DNA of 5,074 nt, from the NCBI GenBank assembly GCA_964607865.1, contig CAZSLZ010000168.1, positions 1 through 5,074 on the forward strand. The letters run 5' to 3'. The DNA comes from CAZSLZ01 sp964607865 (GTDB lineage: Bacteria; Vulcanimicrobiota; JAJTBE01; CAZSLZ01). Under the pieces are notes generated by a model that was not told where the DNA came from, did not search any database, and saw only the letters and a program-made list of their open reading frames with translations. Every line of letters starts with the position of its first letter. Position 1 is the first letter of the stretch. Positions 1 to 5,074 of the stretch are shown here, one piece after another. Position numbers and translations under genes: made by a program.

Positions 1-153
1 GGAGCACATGTTCGGTTTTTACGTACTCCAAAAGCTAATTCATACACCCATCTGAGTACTCTCATTTTCTATTCTCGTTATGATTCCTGTCGAGGGGTTA
101 TACCTTTCATAAGAATTTACGACGGAAGCCTGAAATAGGGTGATATTATCAAA
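1..153 (+). pseudogene. lepA: Upstream part of the lepA reading frame, interrupted by an in-frame TAG
   Basis: Read in the frame of the downstream LepA ORF, these 51 codons give recognisable LepA domain II sequence. Examples are THLSTLIFYSRYDSC at about 46-90 and RGVIPFIRIYDGSLK at 91-135, followed by TAG at 136-138 and then GDIIKM. The family consensus here is roughly PL.ALIFDS.YDSYRGV followed by G.L.KGD. The frame is therefore intact apart from the stop, which sits where the family usually has Lys (AAG to TAG is one base). Other departures are Tyr for Asp in LIFDS, Cys for Tyr in YDSY, and a poorly matching stretch at 1-55 where a Pro-rich PPP.G.P motif is expected. No indel is needed. Departures are commonest near base 1 and almost vanish after about 170, which favours sequencing or assembly error at a contig edge over a real pseudogene. 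The GTPase domain would lie before the window. Confidence 0.72.
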
Positions 154-1278
154 ATGCATTCCACCAGGGCGAAGTTTGAGGTTACCGAGGTGGGGATTTT
201 TACTCCGGATCTCTTTCCCGTTGAGGAACTTACCGCCGGTGATGTCGGCTATCTTAATGCCCAGATAAAGGAAATCTCCCAGGCCAAGGTGGGGGATACC
301 ATAACTCTTGCCAGAAACCCCACCGACAAACCGCTTCCCGGTTACCGCGAGATTAAACCCATGGTGTTTGCCGGTATTTACCCGGTGGAAAATATGGATT
401 ACAACGCCTTGCGGGACAGCCTGGAAAAATTCAAGCTGAACGACGCCGCCCTGACCTTCGAACCCGAATCCAGCATAGCCCTGGGAGTGGGGTTCCGTTG
501 TGGTTTTCTGGGGCTGTTGCATCTGGAAATTGTTCAGGAAAGGCTGGAAAGGGAATACGACCTCAACCTTCTTGCTACTGCGCCCAGTGTTATTTACAAG
601 TATTATACCAAAAAAGGGGAGAAACATATTATAGATAACCCGGCGCAACTGCCGGATCCCACCCTTATTGACAGAATAGAAGAGCCTTATACCAAAACCG
701 TTATTCTGACTCCTGAAGAATCGGTGGGTCAGGTGATGGAACTGGCGCAGGGCCGCCGGGGTGAGTTTATCAATATGGAATACCCCTATCCCAACATTGC
801 TCTTTTAACCTATGAAATACCCCTGGCGGAAATAATTACCGATTTCTTCGATGTCCTGAAATCGAAAACCCGGGGGTATGCCTCTATGGATTACGATATA
901 ATCGGTTATCGGGAATCGGATCTGGTAAGGATGGATGTTCTGGTTAACAAGGAGCCGGTTGACGCATTGTCCATTATTGTTCATAGAGATTCAGCCGAAT
1001 CGCGGGGTAGAGATCTGGTGGATAAAATGAAGGATGTAATACCCAGGCACCAGTTTGCTATTCCCATTCAGGCTGGTGTGGGTTCCAGGATTGTTGCCCG
1101 GTCCACGGTGAAAGCCCTGAGAAAGAATGTACTTGCCAAATGTTATGGTGGCGATGTTACCCGTAAACGGAAATTGCTGGAAAAACAGAAGAAAGGTAAG
1201 CTCAGAATGCGCCAGGTAGGCCAGGTGAATATTCCCCAGGATGCATTCCTGGCGGTTCTGACCAGGGAGGAAGAATAG
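154..1278 (+). CDS. lepA: Elongation factor 4 (LepA), C-terminal part
   Basis: LepA/EF4 is a ribosome-associated translational GTPase that acts in the cytoplasm or at the membrane. It has been linked to back-translocation and to 30S subunit biogenesis. This open frame of 374 residues matches the last ~374 of ~600 family residues. The end of domain II holds VTEVGIFTP (about 10-18). The EF-G III-like domain follows, with LARNP (52-56), LNDAALTFEPESS (95-107) and the very conserved GFRCGFLGLLHLEI (113-126). The domain V-like fold holds RGYASMDYD (240-248). The LepA-specific C-terminal domain contains STVKALRKNVLAKCYGGD (317-334) and a basic tail with KRKLLEKQKKGK. The GTPase domain is absent, so ATG 154 is not the natural start: it is an internal Met just after the TAG at 136-138, with family sequence continuing upstream. 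Arg5 (AGG) replaces the usual Gly of STG. The C terminus ends normally at TAG. Identification is certain; the apparent truncation is probably an artefact. Confidence 0.96.
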   Translation: MHSTRAKFEVTEVGIFTPDLFPVEELTAGDVGYLNAQIKEISQAKVGDTITLARNPTDKPLPGYREIKPMVFAGIYPVENMDYNALRDSLEKFKLNDAALTFEPESSIALGVGFRCGFLGLLHLEIVQERLEREYDLNLLATAPSVIYKYYTKKGEKHIIDNPAQLPDPTLIDRIEEPYTKTVILTPEESVGQVMELAQGRRGEFINMEYPYPNIALLTYEIPLAEIITDFFDVLKSKTRGYASMDYDIIGYRESDLVRMDVLVNKEPVDALSIIVHRDSAESRGRDLVDKMKDVIPRHQFAIPIQAGVGSRIVARSTVKALRKNVLAKCYGGDVTRKRKLLEKQKKGKLRMRQVGQVNIPQDAFLAVLTREEE

Positions 1279-1298
1279 GTATAAATGGGGGCTTGAAT

Positions 1299-2231
1299 AT
1301 GGAAAATACCAGGGAAGAAAAAACTGAAAATGAAGCTGGGCATAAAGTCATTTTCAAGTGTGAAGGTAAAGTATCGAAGGTACATCAGGTTTATGCCCTT
1401 TATATTGCTGCCGGGTTTGTGTTTTTCAGCCTTCTGGTTGAAGCCAGCCGGCGGGGTATTGGATGCATGGAATGTGGCTTTGCCCTGATCAGGCTTTCCA
1501 AGATCGGGGTGCTGGTGTTCATCATTTCTTTTTTTATTCTGAAGGATTATCTTAAAAGAACCGGGTATCTGGCAAGACGAAAACTGGGCAACGAATTGGG
1601 AGGCAAATTTCCTGAAAACCTTATGGCGCACCCCGCAGAAACCCTGCGCAATGAATTTGAAGGCCTTCAACTTAACGATTTTAAAGTATTCTGGAAGAAT
1701 AAATACCAGGATCGGGAAATATCCCTGGAAAATTATTCTGTGAAATATAAAATTCCCAACCCCCGGAAAGAGGGTTTGGAATTAACCCGCTCCCTGGATT
1801 TTGCAGTGTTCAGGCTCGAGCATAGCTTTTATGAGAAATTCGACATTCATTTCACACCTTATGATATCCTTGATGACCTGGTTGGAGAGAAGATACTGCC
1901 TGAACAAATAAAGAATGCAATTAACAGCAGTGAGCTTTCCAGGGAAAAATTCATCCCTTTCACTTCTAAAACTGAAATTCTGGACTTTCTTGAGGCTTAC
2001 CCCGAGTTTTATGAAAAACTGATGTATTTATTTTCTAAAATTACAGGCCCTGCAGAAGTAAAAGTGCGGGATGGATTCATAAGCCTGCATACAATCTTTG
2101 TCGATTTGAAAGCAGGCTGTTTTGAACCCCAGGATTTCATTAAAGTATATGACTTTTTAATTGATTTTGCTCAAAAATATGATGAGTTTTTCGACAGGGA
2201 GGAAACTGGGTCTGATGAAACCAATTCTTGA
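1299..2231 (+). CDS. Two-TM membrane protein of unknown function, first of a tandem paralogous pair
   Basis: I do not recognise this 310-residue protein. It has a charged N terminus (1-30) and two hydrophobic segments, about 31-49 and 66-81. A short loop between them carries a CxxC (Cys56, Cys59). Basic residues follow the second segment (KDYLKR, RRK), so N and C termini are both predicted cytoplasmic with the loop outside. Residues 100-310 form a mostly charged soluble domain with GGKF (101-104), FDIHFTP (181-187), GPAEVKVRDGFI (250-261) and an acidic tail. The same motifs recur in the next gene, showing that the two are paralogues. The layout vaguely recalls DUF3137-type proteins, but this is only a hunch. 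ATG 1299 is preferred over TTG 1293 because GGGGG at 1287-1291 lies 7 bases from the ATG and only 1 base from the TTG. The gene begins 20 bases after the lepA stop with no promoter or terminator visible, so co-transcription with lepA is likely. Its last 17 bases overlap the next gene. Confidence 0.85.
   Translation: MENTREEKTENEAGHKVIFKCEGKVSKVHQVYALYIAAGFVFFSLLVEASRRGIGCMECGFALIRLSKIGVLVFIISFFILKDYLKRTGYLARRKLGNELGGKFPENLMAHPAETLRNEFEGLQLNDFKVFWKNKYQDREISLENYSVKYKIPNPRKEGLELTRSLDFAVFRLEHSFYEKFDIHFTPYDILDDLVGEKILPEQIKNAINSSELSREKFIPFTSKTEILDFLEAYPEFYEKLMYLFSKITGPAEVKVRDGFISLHTIFVDLKAGCFEPQDFIKVYDFLIDFAQKYDEFFDREETGSDETNS
2196..2202 (+). promoter_or_regulatory. Ribosome binding site inside the upstream gene
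   Basis: AGGGAGG is a good match to the anti-Shine-Dalgarno complement. It lies within the last codons of the first membrane-protein gene, 12 bases before ATG 2215. The spacing is slightly long, but no better-placed site exists for any other in-frame start, so it decides the start of the second paralogue. Confidence 0.55.
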
Positions 2232-3111
2232 GGCCAATCGGCAGGCTGACAAAAGATATAACAGAAAAACCCTGAAGAAAACTATTCCCATCAGTGTGGT
2301 TTTAACTCTTATAGCCACTGTAATTTTTGTTACTGCCAATGATATGGACCTGGAAAAAATTATTAAGTTTGAAACCGAGTTCTTTAAAGCTCTGATATTT
2401 TTTGTTGTGGCGGGCGTTATCGTTTATGTAATGGTAAGCGTTTTTATTGTAATGCTGGATGTTTCAGAACACGAAGAAGAAATAAGACAAAAGTTAACGG
2501 CAATAGTTGGCGGGACTTTTCAGGGATATGTGGTTCAAAAGGACAGAGCCTTGTGGGATGAATACCTGGGCTTTGAGGTAAAAGATCAGCAGAAAGTATG
2601 GGAAGGCTTGTATAAGGGGCTGCCGGCGGCAATTGAAGAAATTTTTTATTTTACCAATTATTACAGTGGCAGTGGAGAGGGCCCACGCACCCAGGGCAGC
2701 CTGAAATTTAATATTTATAAAATAAAAATGGAATTACCCGTGGAGTTTGATATTCATTTTAAACCCCTGGAAGCCTTGAAACAAAAGAATGAAGCAATTA
2801 AAAGCCCTTATGATATGAAAAAGGAAATTAACCATACCGATCTGAAAGATGAATTTTTTGAAATTATTGCCGCAGAAGACGAGAAAAAAATAAAGGCATT
2901 CTTGAATGAGAATGAAGAAATAATTAATTTGTTCAAACATAAGATGAAAACCACGGTGGGGCCTGCTGAACTGAAAGCCAGAGAAGGCTTTATTGCTATA
3001 AAAACCATGTATTTTAATATGGAGAGCAATGCTTTTACAGTGGAAAAATTATTGGATCTTTTTGATTATCTGATTGAAACCGGCGAGGTTCTGAGAAAAG
3101 GGCTGGGGTGA
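2215..3111 (+). CDS. Two-TM membrane protein of unknown function, second of a tandem paralogous pair
   Basis: This 298-residue protein is not recognised. The N terminus is strongly basic (residues 13-22, KR.NRKTLKK) and is followed by hydrophobic segments at about 24-41 and 58-81. An acidic stretch (DVSEHEEE) and a soluble domain of about 210 residues follow. The topology is probably N-in/C-in with a short external loop (42-57). Motifs shared with the preceding gene, in the same order, are KL...VGGTF (93-102), a D..KVW segment (124-129), FDIHFKP (178-184), GPAELKAREGFI (249-260) and a final amphipathic D/E-rich helix. Unlike its partner it contains no cysteine. ATG 2215 was chosen because it keeps the basic pre-TM segment and follows AGGGAGG at 2196-2202 with 12 bases between. 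In-frame codons further upstream (TTG 2161, ATG 2179 and 2182) lack a ribosome site and would deepen the overlap. The 17-base overlap suggests translational coupling. The gene ends one base before a convergent gene. Confidence 0.86.
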   Translation: MKPILEANRQADKRYNRKTLKKTIPISVVLTLIATVIFVTANDMDLEKIIKFETEFFKALIFFVVAGVIVYVMVSVFIVMLDVSEHEEEIRQKLTAIVGGTFQGYVVQKDRALWDEYLGFEVKDQQKVWEGLYKGLPAAIEEIFYFTNYYSGSGEGPRTQGSLKFNIYKIKMELPVEFDIHFKPLEALKQKNEAIKSPYDMKKEINHTDLKDEFFEIIAAEDEKKIKAFLNENEEIINLFKHKMKTTVGPAELKAREGFIAIKTMYFNMESNAFTVEKLLDLFDYLIETGEVLRKGLG

Positions 3112-3112
3112 T

Positions 3113-4438
3113 TCAAAAATCTGACAATATAATAAAAATATCGCTACAATCATTAAGGTTCAACCGGTTCCTGAAGCATAGTTCTGATTGTTTAAAGGCT
3201 GAAACCAGGCATGGGTTGTCATGAGGCATTTCTTCTTCTGAAAGCTGTCGATTCAGGTTTTCAAAAGACTTATGATCGACGGCGAACCCCGATATGTCAT
3301 CGGGTTCAAATTGAAACGAAGTGGCAGTAACGAATTTGATTCCTTCCAACCCTTCTATACCCTGGCTGACTTTCATCGCAACCCTTGCCAGAAGTTCAGG
3401 CCGGAAAGCCTGGTGTTCATCTTCTATTCTTCCTGTAAAAACAAAAGCTTTTCTGTTATGGCCCGGGCTGGGTATTCTGTGCAGGGTCCGGGCAATTCCC
3501 GTTAAGAACCCAGCAATTTCCAGGCTATTTCCCATTAAATAAGAAGATATGATATCGGTTTTATAACCTGAATCTTCAAGTTCTTTTCTGATTACGCCTG
3601 CCAGTTGATTACTGTCGCTCATGATAAAATTGGTATTCCTGCTGAGCTGGGGGCTTTCCGGTTTCAGGGTTTCTCCGGTTTTTCCTCTTAATCCCTGGTT
3701 AAAGAAATTCAACAACGCCGAGGGAATCTTCATTGGTAATTTGTATTTAATCAGAATATTTCTGCAGTCCTCAAAAGTGGAGCTGTCTGGAACCGTTGGG
3801 CCGGAAAAAGTTGCGGCTGAATCTCCGCCGGGTTCATCGGAAAATATCAGGGAAATGCTTCGTGCCGGGTGTGTATGATTGAGCAGTTTGCCGCCCTTAA
3901 GGGCCAAAGTATGCTTCAAAACAATATCGGTTTCCCTGCCGTTTAAACCAGCGTTTTTGGCCCTTGTGAGTAATTGATGATATTCTTCTGGATCCACTTC
4001 CGGTTCCAGCAAATCTAGGGCTTCTTCTGCCCCTCTGGAGAAGAAGATAATCGCCAGATCGTTCTTATTCAGGTTTTCCAGCATATAAACCAGGTCCCGG
4101 GCTGCCTTATAGCTCTTTTCATCAACCAGGGGGCTGGTAACTTCCCTGACTTCAATTTTTTTAAGAGATCTGGCAAAACCCGGAGGTACCAGAACCAAAC
4201 CCCGGAAAACTTTTTCTTTGAGCAAATCACAGAAAAACTCTGCTATTTCCATAGATGCTATGCCCACGCCAAAAATGAAAATTTTCCGGTATTCATCAAG
4301 TTTGAAATTCTGGTTCTTAATCTTTATTTCATTGTCAGAAATAGAAACCATATTATTCAGGATGTTTTTAACCTGAATCTCTTCCAGAATATTATCAATT
4401 GACTTCTTAAAATTCATATTTAACCCGGACACTTTCAT
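3113..4438 (-). CDS. Divergent type-2 glycerate kinase (MOFRL/DUF4147) family protein, possible pseudoenzyme
   Basis: The 441-residue length and the order of elements fit the type-2 glycerate kinase family, which phosphorylates D-glycerate to 2-phosphoglycerate with ATP. Family-like elements are an N-terminal helical start, the strand-loop IFIFGVGIASM (53-63), VTSPLVDEKSYKAAR (100-114, family HPVPDE..), IIFFSRGAEEAL (130-141), KGGKLLNHTHPAR (181-193), SLIFSD (196-201) and a well-kept SGPTVPDSSTF (212-222). The C-terminal MOFRL-like region (about 331-441) ends in NLNDCSDIFIIL, matching the family's T.VNDL ending. Several usual functional positions differ: Ile60 stands where the family has Lys in GKAA/GKAS, the SGGGSAL loop is SRGAEEAL, and the GGRNQE region reads AFRPEL. 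The fold is probably retained, but kinase activity is doubtful. No signal peptide is seen, so it is cytoplasmic. A perfect AGGAGG five bases upstream fixes ATG 4438. It is transcribed alone, convergent with the membrane pair and divergent from the lipoprotein gene. Family assignment is from memory of motifs. Confidence 0.78.
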   Translation of the reverse strand: MKVSGLNMNFKKSIDNILEEIQVKNILNNMVSISDNEIKIKNQNFKLDEYRKIFIFGVGIASMEIAEFFCDLLKEKVFRGLVLVPPGFARSLKKIEVREVTSPLVDEKSYKAARDLVYMLENLNKNDLAIIFFSRGAEEALDLLEPEVDPEEYHQLLTRAKNAGLNGRETDIVLKHTLALKGGKLLNHTHPARSISLIFSDEPGGDSAATFSGPTVPDSSTFEDCRNILIKYKLPMKIPSALLNFFNQGLRGKTGETLKPESPQLSRNTNFIMSDSNQLAGVIRKELEDSGYKTDIISSYLMGNSLEIAGFLTGIARTLHRIPSPGHNRKAFVFTGRIEDEHQAFRPELLARVAMKVSQGIEGLEGIKFVTATSFQFEPDDISGFAVDHKSFENLNRQLSEEEMPHDNPCLVSAFKQSELCFRNRLNLNDCSDIFIILSDF

Positions 4439-4443
4439 TTGAA

Positions 4444-4449
4444 CCTCCT
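4444..4449 (-). promoter_or_regulatory. Perfect Shine-Dalgarno for the glycerate kinase-like gene
   Basis: The + strand reads CCTCCT, so the minus strand reads AGGAGG followed by TTCAA and then ATG at 4438. This is the strongest ribosome site in the window. It favours the first Met over the alternative Met8 and suggests that the gene is efficiently translated despite its divergent active site. Confidence 0.8.
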
Positions 4450-4517
4450 GGTAAGGAATAAAAATTCCCCGGAAAACTTAAAAGCCCTTTTTATGGTGTT
4501 TTGTTGACGGAATCTTT

Positions 4518-4547
4518 AACATAATTAACTGTTAGACTATTTATCAA
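4518..4547 (-). promoter_or_regulatory. Candidate sigma-70-type promoter for the glycerate kinase-like gene
   Basis: On the minus strand TTGATA (complement of 4542-4547) is followed by an 18-base spacer and TATGTT (complement of 4518-4523). These match the -35 consensus at 5 of 6 positions and the -10 consensus at 4 of 6. It lies about 80 bases before the start codon, leaving a leader of roughly 70 bases. AT-rich DNA produces such matches by chance, so this is only a candidate. Confidence 0.35.
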
Positions 4548-4577
4548 ACTAATTCCAATATGGAAAGGATGAATAAG

Positions 4578-5074
4578 ATGAAAAAATATTTAAAATTATT
4601 TGGTTTGATTGTAATTGCCTTACTGGTGTCTTTTATTATTTATGGTTGCTCTACCGGCAATGATGGCATATTTATAAACGGAGACGGGGGAGGAACATCT
4701 AACTGGGTTACAATGACCAGCGGCACAGCTGAGCATTTGAAAGGTATCTGGGGAGAAACGGATGATTCGATTTTTGCTGTGGGTGATAACGGTGTGATTC
4801 TGTATTATGATGGAACAAACTGGGTTACCATGAACAGCGGGTCTGAATCAACCCTGCTGGATGTCTGGGGGACTTCCTCCAATAATGTTTATGTGGTAGG
4901 ATTTGATGGAACAATTCTGCATTACGATGGTGTGGGCTGGTCAACCATGGTGAGCAACACCACCGAAACTTTAATTGGCATATGGGGCTCATCAGCCTCT
5001 GATATTTTCGCCGTTGGCGAAGACGGAATAATATTACATTACAACGGAAGCAACTGGTCGGCAATGGAAAGCCC
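4578..5074 (+). CDS. Lipoprotein with tandem 39-residue WG/AVG/HYDG repeats, 3' end beyond window
   Basis: An open frame of 165 codons runs off the window without a stop. The N terminus (MKKYLK, then a hydrophobic core to residue 22) ends in a lipobox-like IIYGC with Cys24. Ser follows at +2, suggesting an outer-membrane-anchored lipoprotein if the cell is diderm. A Gly/Asp/Asn-rich linker (27-41) leads into exact 39-residue repeats starting at residues 42, 81 and 120, with a fourth beginning at 159. Each has the pattern [NG]W..M.S, then WG, then a FAVG-like strand, a D/E-G turn, IL.YDG and a small residue. Such repeats are familiar in large surface or secreted proteins and are best read as beta-propeller-like blades. 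Substrate and function are unknown. ATG 4578 is preferred because GGAAAGG (4562-4568) lies 9 bases before it. ATG 4569, in the same frame, directly abuts that site and would add only MNK. It is the only gene in its orientation after the divergent promoter region. Confidence 0.85.
   Translation, partial: MKKYLKLFGLIVIALLVSFIIYGCSTGNDGIFINGDGGGTSNWVTMTSGTAEHLKGIWGETDDSIFAVGDNGVILYYDGTNWVTMNSGSESTLLDVWGTSSNNVYVVGFDGTILHYDGVGWSTMVSNTTETLIGIWGSSASDIFAVGEDGIILHYNGSNWSAMES
4701..5074 (+). repeat. Tandem 117-bp (39-codon) coding repeats
   Basis: Units run 4701-4817, 4818-4934 and 4935-5051, and a fourth starts at 5052 and is cut by the window end. All three full units are exactly 39 codons with no indel. 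The first 24 bases of units 1 and 2 differ at three positions (AACTGGGTTAC is identical), whereas the rest has diverged mostly at the DNA level while keeping the W, WG, VG, G.I and YDG/YNG positions. The array is therefore an older expansion held in register, not a recent slippage product. Confidence 0.9.

Larger units (their letters stand above)
4439..4577. promoter_or_regulatory. Divergent intergenic region with short palindromes
   Basis: This is the only real intergenic space in the window, about 140 bases between the starts of two divergent genes. It must hold the promoters of both. Short dyads are GGAAT-AAAA-ATTCC (4455-4468), TTCC-CC-GGAA (4465-4474) and TTCCA-ATA-TGGAA (4553-4565). A TTGACG at 4504-4509 could be a -35 element for the lipoprotein gene, but no good -10 lies 16-18 bases beyond it. 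The right arm of the last dyad includes part of the lipoprotein ribosome site (GGAAAGG, 4562-4568). Confidence 0.5.

Noticed and set aside
136..138. TAG stop in lepA as evidence of stop-codon reassignment
   Set aside because: LepA itself ends at TAG 1276-1278 at the expected C terminus, and the position is Lys by one base change in a region full of other substitutions. An edge error explains it better.
40..648. 202-codon open frame on the minus strand
   Set aside because: It lies opposite lepA, has no family resemblance and no ribosome site. It is a shadow of the strongly conserved LepA frame.
1285..1296. Four-codon mini-ORF (ATG GGG GCT TGA) just before the first membrane-protein gene
   Set aside because: A leader peptide of three residues is possible, but it lies in a 20-base gap with no attenuator-like structure; chance is more likely.
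1143..1670. 175-codon open frame on the minus strand across the lepA/membrane gene junction
   Set aside because: Overlaps two real genes in antisense; composition (many Phe, Ser, Lys) is typical of a shadow frame.
3077..3095. AACC...GGTT inverted repeat near the end of the second membrane-protein gene as a terminator
   Set aside because: Only about four base pairs, inside coding sequence, and with no T-run following on either strand.
4504..4538. TTGACG (4504-4509) with TAGACT (4533-4538) as a promoter for the lipoprotein gene
   Set aside because: The 23-base spacing is too long for a sigma-70 promoter, and nothing better lies 16-18 bases downstream.

Overview
This is a bacterial chromosomal window of moderate, slightly AT-rich composition. 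It has tightly packed genes, Shine-Dalgarno sequences (including a perfect AGGAGG), and a lipoprotein signal whose Cys is followed by Ser. Together these suggest a diderm (Gram-negative type) bacterium, possibly from a poorly sampled lineage. No rRNA, tRNA or other phylogenetic marker pins down the phylum. LepA is the only universally conserved protein present, and I cannot place it by eye.

Layout: (1) 1-1278 (+) is the C-terminal two thirds of lepA (elongation factor 4). Codons 1-153 are still recognisably LepA, but they carry an in-frame TAG at 136-138 and substitutions at conserved positions that become denser towards base 1. (2) 1299-2231 (+) and 2215-3111 (+) are two overlapping genes that I do not recognise. 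Each encodes two N-terminal membrane helices followed by a cytoplasmic domain of about 200 residues. Shared motifs (GG.F, FDIHF.P, GPAE.K.R.GFI) in the same order show that they are diverged tandem paralogues. They lie 20 bases downstream of lepA and probably form one transcription unit with it. (3) 3113-4438 (-) encodes a divergent member of the type-2 glycerate kinase (MOFRL/DUF4147) family. Several glycine-rich and charged active-site positions appear lost, so it may be a pseudoenzyme. It converges on the paralogue pair with a single-base gap. (4) 4439-4577 is a divergent intergenic region with a candidate promoter, ribosome binding sites and short palindromes. (5) 4578 to the window end (+) is the start of a lipoprotein gene made of exact 39-residue WG/AVG/HYDG repeats, probably a beta-propeller-like surface or periplasmic protein. 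It runs off the window.

No mobile element, CRISPR array, RNA gene or convincing rho-independent terminator was seen. The items most worth a second look are the tandem membrane paralogues and the apparently catalytically degenerate glycerate kinase homologue. I see no shared pathway that ties the regions together.
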